Shown: piece after piece, positions 16,434-25,408 of the stretch
Position numbering within the stretch: position 1 is the first letter of the stretch
Layout: each line of letters opens with the position of its first letter
Source: an uncultured Hungatella sp.
Lineage (GTDB): Bacteria > Bacillota > Clostridia > Lachnospirales > Lachnospiraceae
Length of the DNA: 64,000 bases
Assembly (NCBI GenBank): GCA_947089145.1
Contig: CAMUJH010000008.1
Coordinates: 27,316-91,315, forward strand
Reading direction: 5' to 3'
Program-made: the position numbers and the translations under genes
The notes under the pieces: model-generated
What the model saw: the letters and a program-made list of their open reading frames with translations, nothing else
Database searches by the model: none
Told to the model about the DNA's origin: nothing

Positions 16434-17828
16434 ATGGATATGTTAAAAAAAGTTCCGGTTCGGGAACAAGATCCGAAAACAAGGGCCGCAAATTTTCAGG
16501 AAGTTTGTCTTGGATATAATGAAGAGGAGGCTGTAAAAGAGGCCTCCAGGTGTTTAAACTGTAAGAATGCCAAGTGCGTGAAAGGCTGTCCGGTAGCCAT
16601 TGACATACCAGGATTTGTCTGGCAGGTCAAGGAAGGAAATTTTCAGGAAGCGGCAAAGATCATTGCAAAATCTTCATCTCTTCCCGCCGTGTGCGGCCGT
16701 GTGTGTCCGCAGGAAAGCCAGTGCGAAGGACAGTGCATCCGCGGAATAAAGGGGGAATCGGTTTCCATCGGCAAACTGGAGCGGTTCGTGGCGGACTGGT
16801 CCAGAGAAAATGGATTTGTGCCGGATAAGCCAGAACATACCAACGGAAAGAAAGTGGCTGTCATCGGCTCTGGTCCGGCAGGACTGACCTGCGCCGGGGA
16901 TTTAGCTAAGATGGGCTATGAGGTAACGGTTTTTGAGGCCCTCCATGAGGCCGGCGGCGTACTGCTCTATGGGATTCCAGAGTTCCGGCTTCCAAAAGAA
17001 GGCGTAGTAAAGCCGGAGATTGAAAATGTGAAAAAGTTGGGCGTAAAGATTGAGACAAATGTGATTATCGGAAAATCGGTGACCATCGACCAGCTTTTGG
17101 AGGAAGAGGGATTTGACGCCGTATTTATCGGTTCCGGCGCGGGTCTTCCCATGTTTATGGGGATTCCTGGGGAAAATGCAAATGGAGTGTTCTCAGCCAA
17201 TGAGTATCTGACCAGAAGCAATCTGATGAAAGCGTTCCGGGATGATTATGATACGCCTATTGCGGCAGGCAAGAAAGTGGCCGTAGTGGGCGGCGGCAAC
17301 GTGGCTATGGATGCAGCCAGGACAGCACTGCGCCTGGGAGCTGACGTGCATATTGTGTACAGAAGAAGTGAGTCAGAGCTTCCGGCCAGGGCGGAGGAAG
17401 TTCACCATGCCAAGGAAGAAGGGATTATCTTTGATTTGCTGACTAACCCTACGGAAATTCTAACAGATGACAGCGGGTGGGTGAAAGGAATGCGGTGCAT
17501 CCGCATGGAACTGGGCGAGCCGGATAGTTCCGGGAGAAGACGGCCGGTACCTGTCGAGGGTTCTGAATTTGTGATTGATGCAGATACGGTTATTATGTCC
17601 TTGGGAACTTCGCCAAACCCTCTGATTTCCAGTTCTACTGAGGGACTGGAAGTGAATGGGAGAAAATGCATTGTGGCAAAAGAGGCTAACGGGAAGACCA
17701 GCAAAAAGGGCGTGTATGCCGGAGGAGATGCAGTGACCGGGGCTGCCACGGTGATTCTTGCCATGGAGGCGGGGCGGGCAGGCGCCAGAGGGATTGACGA
17801 GTATTTGAGGGAAACCCGGACACCATAG
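16434..17828 (+). CDS. NfnB-like / NADPH-dependent glutamate synthase-type large subunit
   Basis: This 464-residue protein has the GltD/SudA/NfnB architecture. An N-terminal double 4Fe-4S domain carries CLNCKNAKCVKGCPVAIDIP near residue 40 and CGRVCPQESQCEGQC near residue 90. It is followed by an FAD Rossmann motif (VAVIGSGPAGLTCAGDLA near 143) and a second nucleotide motif (VAVVGGGNVAMDAARTALRL near 283). Paired with the preceding gene it should form an NfnAB-type transhydrogenase that couples NADH, ferredoxin and NADPH. ATG 16434 was chosen because GGAGGAG lies at 16425-16431; the frame also holds ATG 16422. A true glutamate synthase is unlikely since no large GOGAT subunit is nearby. Confidence 0.88.
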   Translation: MDMLKKVPVREQDPKTRAANFQEVCLGYNEEEAVKEASRCLNCKNAKCVKGCPVAIDIPGFVWQVKEGNFQEAAKIIAKSSSLPAVCGRVCPQESQCEGQCIRGIKGESVSIGKLERFVADWSRENGFVPDKPEHTNGKKVAVIGSGPAGLTCAGDLAKMGYEVTVFEALHEAGGVLLYGIPEFRLPKEGVVKPEIENVKKLGVKIETNVIIGKSVTIDQLLEEEGFDAVFIGSGAGLPMFMGIPGENANGVFSANEYLTRSNLMKAFRDDYDTPIAAGKKVAVVGGGNVAMDAARTALRLGADVHIVYRRSESELPARAEEVHHAKEEGIIFDLLTNPTEILTDDSGWVKGMRCIRMELGEPDSSGRRRPVPVEGSEFVIDADTVIMSLGTSPNPLISSSTEGLEVNGRKCIVAKEANGKTSKKGVYAGGDAVTGAATVILAMEAGRAGARGIDEYLRETRTP

Positions 17829-17883
17829 CAGTCTGCCATGCCTTATTCATTGGAGAAAAGTCTTCCATGAAGAGAGAAGCTTT

Positions 17884-19290
17884 TTACGGTTTATATGCTT
17901 TCTTATGCAGAGGGTTCCACACCCCGTTTACATAACAGTACAAAAAGATTGCAAACAGAAACAGATTATGGGCGATCATACACCCCCAGGCTGACACCAG
18001 GCCCAGCCCTAACATCTGGGTACAGATGAAAGTCCCTGCGATGCGAATTCCCCACATGCCGATAATATTAAAGACGAAAGGCTCCTTTGTTTTTCCGACC
18101 CCCTGCATCAAGCCTTCAATGATAATGGAAAATCCGTAAAATGGTTCTGAGACGGCAACCATCCGCAGCACTGTACTCCCAAGCAAAATTACGTCCTCAC
18201 TGCTGGAAAAGATCCTCATAAGTCCGGGAGCCAGCAAAAACAGAGCGCTTCCGGAGAAGATCATCAGACCGATTTCGATGGGAATAAACATGGCTGCCAG
18301 TTCCTTCATCCGCTTCCCGTCCCTGGCCCCGTAGGCATTGCCTGCCAAGGTTGCCGCCGCAGTCTGCATCCCGTACCCAGGAATATAGAAAGCCGATTCT
18401 ACGGTGTTGGCTATGGTGTGGGCCGCAGTAGAAACCTCCCCCAGGGAATTGATCATGGAAGCAAAGGCCACATATCCCAGAGAAGTTCCGAACCGCTGCA
18501 GCATATTGGGAAACGCAACCTGCAGACAGGGCCTGAGAATCCTGACATCAGGCCGGAAGCTTTGCCCTTTAGGTGAGATTTTTGGATGCCTCCAGACCAC
18601 AGCCGTAATGGAGATGCCGCCTGCGGTAAATGCCGCGGCGCTGGCAGCGGCAGCCCCGATAACCCCCATACCGGCCCCGGGCATAGAAAAAGAAATACCC
18701 AGCACATTTACCGGCCTGGTGGGATAAATAAGAAGAAAATTCAGTACAACATTAATCAGATTGACAATCACTCCGATTTTCATGGGGGTTTTCGTATCCC
18801 CTGCCGCCCGCAGAACCGTGCCGAAAATAATGCTGGCCGTCCTGGGAAGCATGGGAATATACAATATGAAGAAATACTGGGCCGCCAATGCCTGGATGCT
18901 TTTATCCACCCGCATCCACACAGGCACATACCGGCTCAAAGCCAGAGTCAGAGCCGTAAAAAATATCCCCGTAACCACCACTGCTAGTACCGCCTGGGAC
19001 ACAGAGCGTTTTGCTGCCTCCTCATCCCCTGCCCCGCAGGATCTGGCGATAAAAGACAGAAATCCCACGCTCAGGGCCGAGATCGTGCTTCCGATAAGCC
19101 AGTTTACAGTGCTGGTAGCCCCGACAGCAGCCGTTGCCTGGGTTCCCAGAGAGCCCACCATGGCAGTGTCAATATACTGAACCGCAGTCTGCATCAGCTG
19201 CTCCAGCATGGTAGGCCACGCCAGAGCCATGATAACAGATACCATTTCCAAATTTAATTTCTGTGAACGCTTTTTCGCTTTTTCCATCAT
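17884..19290 (-). CDS. MATE-family efflux transporter (1)
   Basis: This 468-residue polytopic membrane protein has about 12 hydrophobic segments and the MATE-typical start region, with AWPTMLEQLMQTAVQYIDT near residue 25 followed by an alanine-rich MVGSLGTQATAAVG turn. MATE proteins export cationic drugs or metabolites using sodium or proton gradients. ATG 19290 is preferred because GGAGAG lies six bases upstream; the frame stays open 32 codons further but without a site. It diverges from a second MATE gene across a 250-base region with two good promoters and a 31-base palindrome. It converges with the nfnB-like gene. The substrate is unknown; adjacency to purine genes is only circumstantial. 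Confidence 0.87.
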   Translation of the reverse strand: MMEKAKKRSQKLNLEMVSVIMALAWPTMLEQLMQTAVQYIDTAMVGSLGTQATAAVGATSTVNWLIGSTISALSVGFLSFIARSCGAGDEEAAKRSVSQAVLAVVVTGIFFTALTLALSRYVPVWMRVDKSIQALAAQYFFILYIPMLPRTASIIFGTVLRAAGDTKTPMKIGVIVNLINVVLNFLLIYPTRPVNVLGISFSMPGAGMGVIGAAAASAAAFTAGGISITAVVWRHPKISPKGQSFRPDVRILRPCLQVAFPNMLQRFGTSLGYVAFASMINSLGEVSTAAHTIANTVESAFYIPGYGMQTAAATLAGNAYGARDGKRMKELAAMFIPIEIGLMIFSGSALFLLAPGLMRIFSSSEDVILLGSTVLRMVAVSEPFYGFSIIIEGLMQGVGKTKEPFVFNIIGMWGIRIAGTFICTQMLGLGLVSAWGCMIAHNLFLFAIFLYCYVNGVWNPLHKKAYKP

Positions 19291-19347
19291 GTACAACTCT
19301 CCACAAGTCCGTTTAATTTCTGTATGGCCACAAACCCATCTGGTCAC

Positions 19348-19376
19348 ATTATACAAAATGTTGGCAGGTCTTTCAA
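19348..19376 (-). promoter_or_regulatory. Promoter of MATE gene 1
   Basis: On the minus strand TTGAAA (19371-19376), a 17-base spacer and perfect TATAAT (19348-19353) lie 58 bases upstream of the chosen start codon. Confidence 0.8.
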
Positions 19377-19406
19377 CTTCAAACACACGAAAATGTACTT
19401 TGTAAA

Positions 19407-19437
19407 ATACTTTAGAGCAACTACTGCTTTAAAGTAT
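19407..19437. promoter_or_regulatory. Palindromic operator candidate between divergent MATE genes
   Basis: ATACTTTAGAGCA (19407-19419) and TGCTTTAAAGTAT (19425-19437) form an inverted repeat matching at 12 of 13 positions around 5 bases. It lies between the two -35 boxes, as a shared repressor or activator site would. No regulator gene is adjacent. Confidence 0.5.
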
Positions 19438-19450
19438 AAAAGTTTTTTCA

Positions 19451-19479
19451 TTGAAAGTTGTTTAGGACTATGTTATAAT
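19451..19479 (+). promoter_or_regulatory. Promoter of MATE gene 2
   Basis: TTGAAA (19451-19456), a 17-base spacer and perfect TATAAT (19474-19479) with an extended -10 TGT. Confidence 0.8.
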
Positions 19480-19540
19480 GAGAACCGTTTTTAATTTAGT
19501 TCAGAATGATTATCAGGGGATTGCGGGGAGGAAGAAAACG

Positions 19541-20881
19541 ATGAATGAAAAAAATAAGCTGATTACCGGAAGCGTAGGAAAGACACTGATTCTTTTCGCC
19601 GTGCCCTATCTGCTGTCCAGCTTTATGCAGACCTTTTACGGAATGGCCGACCTGTTTATCACCGGATTGTATAACGGTTCCGCTACCATTACCGCCGTGT
19701 CCATCGGAAGCCAGGTCATGCACATGCTCACGGTTATCCTGCTGGGATTTGCCATGGGGACCACGGTGCGCATCGGCCATGCGGTAGGAGCCGGGGACGG
19801 GAAGGCGGCAGCCAGGACCATGGGGACCACCGCCGTATTTTTTATCGGGTTTGCCTGTGTCCTGACCGTGACGTTGTTTTTGCTGGCAGGAAATATCGCC
19901 CGCATCATGCTGACTCCCCCGGAGGCGGAGGCTCAGACTGTCGTCTATCTGCGCATCTGCTTTTTGGGAATCCCCTTTATCACTGCTTACAACGTGATCA
20001 GCAGCCTGTTTCGGGGGGCCGGAGATTCCCGCAGCCCCATGTACTTTGTAGCGGTAGCCTGCGTGGTCAATATTGTCCTAGACTTCGCCTTTATCGGTCT
20101 CCTGGGCATGGGAGCCGCAGGAGCCGCCCTGGGGACCATCTGCGGCCAGGCAGTCAGCGTCCTGACAGCCCTTTTAATGCTCCGGAAAAAAGACTTTGGC
20201 TTTGCCATGAACCGTCAGACCATGAAGCCCAGCCGCCAGATCCTGTCCGATATCCTGAAAGTTGGAGCTCCCATTGCCCTCCAGGACGGCCTGATCCAGG
20301 TGGCCTTTGTGGTCATCACCATAATCGCTAACAGCCGGGGCCTTATTGCGGCGGCCAGCGTGGGGATCGTGGAAAAGCTTATCGGATTTATGTTCCTTGT
20401 GCCATCCTCCTTTCTGTCCGCCATTTCCGCGGTCACTGCCCAGAATATGGGCGCCGGAAAACCGGAGCGGGCCAGAAAATCCCTGTACTACGGCCTGATG
20501 ATAACCGTTGGCTGGGGAATCTTATGCTGCCTGTACAATCAGGTTCTGCCCCACACGCTGATCGGACTGTTTACCAAAGAAGAGGCCGTGCTGGCGGCAG
20601 GCTGCGCCTATATGCGATCCTACTCCTTTGACTGTATCTTTGCGGCAGTGCATTTCTGCTTCAGCGGTTACTTTTGCGGGGACCAGAAATCATTGATCTC
20701 CTTTATCCATAACATCATATCCATTCTGCTGATTCGAATCCCAGGCTCCTACATGGCCAGCAGGATGTTTCCTGAAAACCTGTACCCTATGGGCTGGGCA
20801 GCGCCCTTAGGGTCCCTGCTTTCAGCGGTAATCTGCGTTGGGCTTTATGTGTATTTCAGAAATAGAGAAAAATCGGCATAA
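19541..20881 (+). CDS. MATE-family efflux transporter (2)
   Basis: This 446-residue polytopic membrane protein of the MATE family has a DinF/VmrA-like look: LFAVPYLLSSFMQTFYGMAD near residue 17 and the family-typical RGAGDSRSPMYF near residue 160. Around 12 hydrophobic stretches are evident. It is not a tandem copy of the divergent gene; the two proteins differ clearly in sequence. ATG 19541 follows a GGGGAGGA site and lies 62 bases past the -10 box, so the longer open frame starting at 19478 is not favoured. A 163-base inverted-repeat element starts directly after the stop. Substrate unknown. Confidence 0.87.
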   Translation: MNEKNKLITGSVGKTLILFAVPYLLSSFMQTFYGMADLFITGLYNGSATITAVSIGSQVMHMLTVILLGFAMGTTVRIGHAVGAGDGKAAARTMGTTAVFFIGFACVLTVTLFLLAGNIARIMLTPPEAEAQTVVYLRICFLGIPFITAYNVISSLFRGAGDSRSPMYFVAVACVVNIVLDFAFIGLLGMGAAGAALGTICGQAVSVLTALLMLRKKDFGFAMNRQTMKPSRQILSDILKVGAPIALQDGLIQVAFVVITIIANSRGLIAAASVGIVEKLIGFMFLVPSSFLSAISAVTAQNMGAGKPERARKSLYYGLMITVGWGILCCLYNQVLPHTLIGLFTKEEAVLAAGCAYMRSYSFDCIFAAVHFCFSGYFCGDQKSLISFIHNIISILLIRIPGSYMASRMFPENLYPMGWAAPLGSLLSAVICVGLYVYFRNREKSA

Positions 20882-20882
20882 A

Positions 20883-21045
20883 ATGTACTTTCGGAATCTC
20901 TCCTGCACCTGCCTTTGTGGCTGATTTTCCGTCATATTCACATAAATTTAATCAACGTACGTTCCACGTACGCCTCATAAATTTATGTACATCTGACAAA
21001 AAATCATCTCACAAAATCAGGCACAGAGAGACTCCGAGAGTACAT
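20883..21045. repeat. Inverted-repeat element, long copy (MITE/REP-like)
   Basis: The ends ATGTACTTTCGGAATCTCT and AGAGACTCCGAGAGTACAT are imperfect inverted repeats, and complementarity continues inward. A nested hairpin holds ACATAAATTTA / TAAATTTATGT arms and CGTACG / CGTACG. The same ends occur as a 56-base short copy at 26951-27006 and as a single arm at 32605-32623. It has no coding capacity. It lies between the MATE gene and the convergent hydantoinase gene and may double as a terminator. Confidence 0.7.
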
Positions 21046-21096
21046 AAAAAGAAAAGGGGGCTGCCATGTAAATGGAACAGCCCCCGACTCTCGATT

Positions 21097-22611
21097 TTAA
21101 ACAAGATCCCTCTCAATAAAAAGCCCCAGGGAGGCATTTTCATTATAAACGCCGTCCTTCACAAGATACTCTCCCCGACGGATCGTCGTGACAGGATAAC
21201 CCATGACCTCAAAATCCTCATACAGGGCATATTCCAGCTGCTCAGGATAATGAAGAGATTCCCTGTTTAAAGTAACCCGTTTCATTCTGTCCACAATAAC
21301 AATATCTGCGTCATATCCTTCTTTGAGGAATCCCTTGCGGTTTCCGCATCCGAAATAGACTGCAGGATTCTCGCAGGCAACACGGACTAAATCCTGAATT
21401 CCGATTTTCCCCTCATTAACTGCCCTCATAAGAACCCCAAACCGTTCTTCCAGGCCGGAGACGCCGCTGATAGGCTTGCGGAAATCCGGTTTATTGTCCG
21501 TCAAAGGAGCTTCCTTCATGGCGCGGGGAAATGTGCAGTTGTCAGAGCTTACAATCTTGATATCATCATTTTTAACAGCCTGCCACAAAGCTTCCTGATC
21601 ATCTTTTGTGCGCAGAGGAGGACTCATGAGATAAAGGATTCCGTCTTTCCCTTCATTTTTCTCTTTGGTAAAAGCCAGATAATGACAGCAGGTTTCCGCA
21701 ATCACGTCAACCCCCTTTTTCCGCGCCTCTTTTACTGCCTCAATGGCTTCTCTTGTAGAGAGGTGGAAAAAATACACGGGAGCCTTGAGAAGCTGTGCAT
21801 AGTAAAGCACCCGGCGGACAGCTTCCGCCTCGCATAGATTTCCTTTGTATTCTGCAAAATAGCTCCAATCCAGCTTGCCTTCCTTCTCAAAAAGTTCTTC
21901 ATTATACTCTGCAATGGCATTGCTTTCTGCATGGAATCCGCACCGGCCCCCTGCATCCCTGACCGCAGCCATGACCTTAAGCATAGAAACATCGTCAATC
22001 ATGACATTGGCTTTCCGGTACGTCATAAAAAGCTTAAATGTAGGGATCTTTCCGTTTTTAACAATATCCGGTATTTCTTCCAGCCTGGCTTTAACTTGGG
22101 AATTAACCCGTTCATTTGCCTCCTTAACTGCGGCCATGTTTTTTTCGCTTTTATCCTTTGCAAAGGCAGCCTCCGCAGCCATGGCGCCGGCAATATCCTG
22201 GGCATCCGCAAGATTTACCACTTTGCAGTGGAGAGAATAATCAAGATTGGAGATCTGCATCTCCTCCCTCCGCGCCTTTACAGCGGCTTTCAGGGAATCC
22301 CCCGGAAGGGTAGAAGAAAAATCCATAAACGTAGTAACCCCGCCATAGGCTGCGCATACACTGGCGCTGTCAAAATCCAGAATGTCAACAATCCCTCCCA
22401 AAGGCGCTTTTATATGCATATGAGGTTCTATAAGTCCGGGAAGCACGTAATTTCCTTTTGCATCATAAATTTCTTCGGCATTCTTTTCCTCATCCAGAAA
22501 ATCGCCGGGCTCTCCGATGGCTTTAATCGTTCCATTTTCAATATAAATATCCTTTTGGCAGACTTTGCTGGAAGATACCAGGGCGCCGTTTTTAATAATC
22601 ATTTTTGACAT
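21097..22611 (-). CDS. Dihydropyrimidinase / allantoinase-type cyclic amidohydrolase (second copy)
   Basis: This 504-residue hydantoinase-family enzyme is longer than HydA at 10522. Metal-site elements are EPHMHIKAPLGG near residue 62, FKLFMTYRKANVMIDD with the probable carbamylated lysine near 170, CGFHAESNAIAEY near 200, FFHLSTREAIEAV near 252 and IVSSDNCTF near 330. An insertion of charged helical sequence near residues 120-155 (rich in K, E and A) is unusual for the family. ATG 22611 follows an AAAGGA site. It is followed on the same strand upstream by a racemase and a BMP-type importer, so it probably opens an imported hydantoin-like, dihydropyrimidine or purine-derived ring. Allantoinase activity is possible; the substrate cannot be read from sequence. 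Confidence 0.82.
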   Translation of the reverse strand: MSKMIIKNGALVSSSKVCQKDIYIENGTIKAIGEPGDFLDEEKNAEEIYDAKGNYVLPGLIEPHMHIKAPLGGIVDILDFDSASVCAAYGGVTTFMDFSSTLPGDSLKAAVKARREEMQISNLDYSLHCKVVNLADAQDIAGAMAAEAAFAKDKSEKNMAAVKEANERVNSQVKARLEEIPDIVKNGKIPTFKLFMTYRKANVMIDDVSMLKVMAAVRDAGGRCGFHAESNAIAEYNEELFEKEGKLDWSYFAEYKGNLCEAEAVRRVLYYAQLLKAPVYFFHLSTREAIEAVKEARKKGVDVIAETCCHYLAFTKEKNEGKDGILYLMSPPLRTKDDQEALWQAVKNDDIKIVSSDNCTFPRAMKEAPLTDNKPDFRKPISGVSGLEERFGVLMRAVNEGKIGIQDLVRVACENPAVYFGCGNRKGFLKEGYDADIVIVDRMKRVTLNRESLHYPEQLEYALYEDFEVMGYPVTTIRRGEYLVKDGVYNENASLGLFIERDLV

Positions 22612-22648
22612 AATCATTTCCTTTCTTTCCGCCATCCTACAGTGCGGT

Positions 22649-23341
22649 TCAGGCATAAAGGCCGCTGCGGGAAACAGCAAAACCGCCTCTTAAAATCCCT
22701 TTCAGCTGTTCCAGGCCGGCTTTAATCGGGTCAATAACCGGAATATCCGATAATTCAGAAAGCTTGTCCTGAACCATGGTCATGCCGGCGCATCCAAGCA
22801 AAAGCACATCAGCTCCATTGCTGACAGCTTTTTTCGAGGCTTCCCTAATATAAGCGCACAGCCTTTTTTCATCCTGCATAAAATCCTCAATCGGAACGCC
22901 AAACGTCTCGACAGAAGCAAGGCGGGCCATAAGTCCATATGTCATGACCATGGATTCCATCATAGGTTTAGCCTTATTGGAAGAAGCCAGAATAGAAAAT
23001 TTGTAACCAGTTAAAAGCGCAGTAGAAATACCCGCTTCCGCAATGCCGATAAGAGGGACAGGACACACCTCTTTAACCCCATATAAACAGGGATCGCCCA
23101 TGCAGGCCAATAACACTCCGTCATATGGAAATACCCCCTGGGCCGTCATATTTTTCAGAAAAGCGATCACTTCCCTGCCAGCCTCTGTATAATCAGCAAA
23201 GCTTTCCAAAACATCAGGGCTGTTTGGGGTCTTAGTCACATCAATTGAAAAATCTTTATCAATCCCATAGGATACGGTGTTTCTGATATCCTGGGTCATT
23301 TTATCAGAGCTGTTTGGGTTAACAATCAGTAATCGTTTCAT
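22649..23341 (-). CDS. Asp/Glu/hydantoin racemase family protein
   Basis: This is a 230-residue member of the Asp/Glu/hydantoin racemase superfamily. The two catalytic cysteines are visible in LLACMGDPCLYG near residue 85 and LLGCAGMTMVQ near residue 187, and the N-terminus MKRLLIVNPNSSDKMTQDIR is characteristic of hydantoin/allantoin racemases. It would interconvert enantiomers of a ring compound before hydrolysis by the neighbouring hydantoinase-like enzyme. I chose ATG 23341, with AAGGAGAG just upstream, over a longer open frame. It lies 19 bases after the permease gene and 37 bases before the hydrolase, so all are in one operon. Other superfamily roles, such as arylmalonate decarboxylase or maleate isomerase, are less likely with both cysteines and this context. 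Confidence 0.85.
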   Translation of the reverse strand: MKRLLIVNPNSSDKMTQDIRNTVSYGIDKDFSIDVTKTPNSPDVLESFADYTEAGREVIAFLKNMTAQGVFPYDGVLLACMGDPCLYGVKEVCPVPLIGIAEAGISTALLTGYKFSILASSNKAKPMMESMVMTYGLMARLASVETFGVPIEDFMQDEKRLCAYIREASKKAVSNGADVLLLGCAGMTMVQDKLSELSDIPVIDPIKAGLEQLKGILRGGFAVSRSGLYA

Positions 23342-23360
23342 TTCTCTCCTTAAAGGTTCT

Positions 23361-24287
23361 CTAATGGCTGTCAGGGTCATAGGCAGCGCCCCAGGTTTTC
23401 GGCACATGGGAACTCTTAACCATGCCAGTGAGGGCGACAACAGTAATCAGATAAGGAAGCATCTGCAAAAACTGATACGGGATCACAGAGCCCATTCCCT
23501 GGAGACGGAGCTGCGCCGCATCCGCCGCACCAAAAATAATGCAGGCAATGGCAGTTCTAAGGGGGTCCCATCCTCCAACCACAACGGCAGCCATTACGAT
23601 AAATCCTCTTCCTCCGGTCATGCCGCCGGATGCAAAATAGCCTACCTCTCCCAGAGTCAGCACGCATCCTCCTAAAGCAGCGAAGATACCGCTGCAGATA
23701 ACCGCCTGATACTTAATCTTTATAACAGAAAGACCGGCTGTAGCAACTGCCTGAGGATGATCCCCCACAGCCCGTACATTCAGCCCCCATTTCGTCTTAT
23801 ACAGCACAACCGCAGCTATAAAAGGAAGGATAAAGGCGATCCAGGTACTAATGGGCTGGCAAAAGAAAATTTCGCCCAAGATCGGTATTCTCTGCATTGC
23901 CTGAGGAAAAATAATGGGGAATGTGCCTACACGGGTGCTGCGGGTTTCCGACATCATGGCAAACAGCAGGTTGGTTGCCCCTGTGGCAAGCATATTTACC
24001 ATGAGTCCCGTAACAACCTGGTTTGTGCGGCGGGATACGGTCAGATACGCCACGGCAAGGCCCATAACGGCTCCAAGGGCTATGGTTGCCAGCACTGCCA
24101 CGAGGATGCTTTCCGAATAGAATGAAGCGGCAATGCCGCACAATGCCCCGCACAGCATAATGCCCTCAATTCCCATATTGATAATTCCCGAACGCTCAGA
24201 AAATATTTCGCCGACAGCTACTAAAAGCAGGGGAGCAGACCAGCGCAGAGTCGCTTGCAGCCAGCTAATGATAATATCATACGACAT
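23361..24287 (-). CDS. BMP-type ABC transporter permease (NupQ-like)
   Basis: This 308-residue inner-membrane permease of the BPD_transp_2 group, with about 8-9 hydrophobic stretches, matches the second permease of nucleoside importers. Family motifs include GEIFSERSGIINMGIEGIML near residue 26 and a loop GGRGFIVMAAVVVGGWDP near residue 235. It should form the translocation channel together with the permease at 24290-25408, from which it is separated by two bases. The substrate set by the binding protein is most likely a nucleoside or purine-like compound. Confidence 0.9.
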   Translation of the reverse strand: MSYDIIISWLQATLRWSAPLLLVAVGEIFSERSGIINMGIEGIMLCGALCGIAASFYSESILVAVLATIALGAVMGLAVAYLTVSRRTNQVVTGLMVNMLATGATNLLFAMMSETRSTRVGTFPIIFPQAMQRIPILGEIFFCQPISTWIAFILPFIAAVVLYKTKWGLNVRAVGDHPQAVATAGLSVIKIKYQAVICSGIFAALGGCVLTLGEVGYFASGGMTGGRGFIVMAAVVVGGWDPLRTAIACIIFGAADAAQLRLQGMGSVIPYQFLQMLPYLITVVALTGMVKSSHVPKTWGAAYDPDSH

Positions 24288-24289
24288 AA

Positions 24290-25408
24290 TTATTCCTCCT
24301 TCTGTTTAACGACAGCCACGGCGTCAGCTTTATTTGATTTTTTCTTAACCCGATGATTGTCTGTCAATCCGACGCCAATGACAAACAGCACGCATAAAGC
24401 CATAATAATGCTGGTCATGGATGAACTGACGCCGGTTTCAATGGACATGGTGGCGCCGCCTACTTTCAGTATCGCAAAGAAGAAACCGGCAAAAATAACG
24501 CCGACAGGATTTCCTCCGGCCAGAAGCGCTACAGCGATACATTCATAGCCGACCCCGGTAACAAAATCGCTGTACACCCGGTGCCTTAAGCCGATAACCT
24601 CAATGGCTCCGCCCAGGCCGCCCAGCATTGCGCCCAGCACCATAACAAGGATAATCTGTTTTTTAATATCCACCCCGCTGTAGCGCGCTGCATTGGGGTT
24701 TCCTCCAAGCATGCGGGTGCGGAAACCAAAAGGAGTGTACTTCAAAAGGAAGAAAAATATCAGGCAGACAATAATCCCCACAAAAACTCCCGGATGCAGG
24801 CTTGTGCCTCTTAACAAAATCGGCAGCTGCGCGCTGTCCTGAAATATTTTAGACATAGGGAAAAACGCACCTGATTCCGCAAAAAATCCGGCATCTGATA
24901 CCAGCCAGTTGGTCAGGTAGATTGCAACATAGTTCAGCATAATGGTGCAGGTAACTTCATTGACGCCCCTGTGGGCTCTTAAGTATCCGGGAATCAGTCC
25001 CCAGGCAGCTGCAAAAGCCATCCCCGCAATGACAGCGAGGAGAATATGAAGGGCAGAGGGAAGCCCCCAGTCCTGGATCGCCACAAGCCCTGAACCAATA
25101 GCCCCCAGGTACATGTACCCTTCAATACCCGTATTCCAGATGCCTGCTTTATTGCCGATGGCAACCCCCATGCCGCCTAAAAGCAAAGGAGATACTCGTA
25201 CAAGCACATTACAAAATGCGTAGATATCTCCAAATGCGCCTTTGATCATAGCCCCGTAAGCCACAAGAGGATTGGCATTGGACAATGCAATAAGAATGCC
25301 GCTGGTCAAAAGTCCCAGGGCGATGCCGATGAGGGTCCGGGACCCGGATAAGATAATGTCTCCCAAAAACGGGATCGTAGTAATGTTTGCCTTTTTTTCT
25401 GTTTTCAT
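24290..25408 (-). CDS. BMP-type ABC transporter permease (NupP-like)
   Basis: This is a 372-residue polytopic permease. The motif GVAIGNKAGIWNTGIEGYMY near residue 80 and GVNEVTCTIMLNYVAIYL near residue 155 are typical of the first permease of nucleoside/lipoprotein-BMP importers. A lysine-rich tail ends the protein. It overlaps the ATPase gene by four bases (ATGA), indicating translational coupling, and precedes the second permease by two bases. It acts in the cytoplasmic membrane. Ribose/galactose-type permeases are related, but the BMP-type binding protein upstream supports nucleoside or nucleobase transport. Confidence 0.9.
   Translation of the reverse strand: MKTEKKANITTIPFLGDIILSGSRTLIGIALGLLTSGILIALSNANPLVAYGAMIKGAFGDIYAFCNVLVRVSPLLLGGMGVAIGNKAGIWNTGIEGYMYLGAIGSGLVAIQDWGLPSALHILLAVIAGMAFAAAWGLIPGYLRAHRGVNEVTCTIMLNYVAIYLTNWLVSDAGFFAESGAFFPMSKIFQDSAQLPILLRGTSLHPGVFVGIIVCLIFFFLLKYTPFGFRTRMLGGNPNAARYSGVDIKKQIILVMVLGAMLGGLGGAIEVIGLRHRVYSDFVTGVGYECIAVALLAGGNPVGVIFAGFFFAILKVGGATMSIETGVSSSMTSIIMALCVLFVIGVGLTDNHRVKKKSNKADAVAVVKQKEE

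Noticed and set aside
20883-21045. CRISPR repeat or tRNA-like structure
   Set aside because: The repeats are inverted rather than spaced direct repeats, and no tRNA arms or anticodon loop can be drawn.
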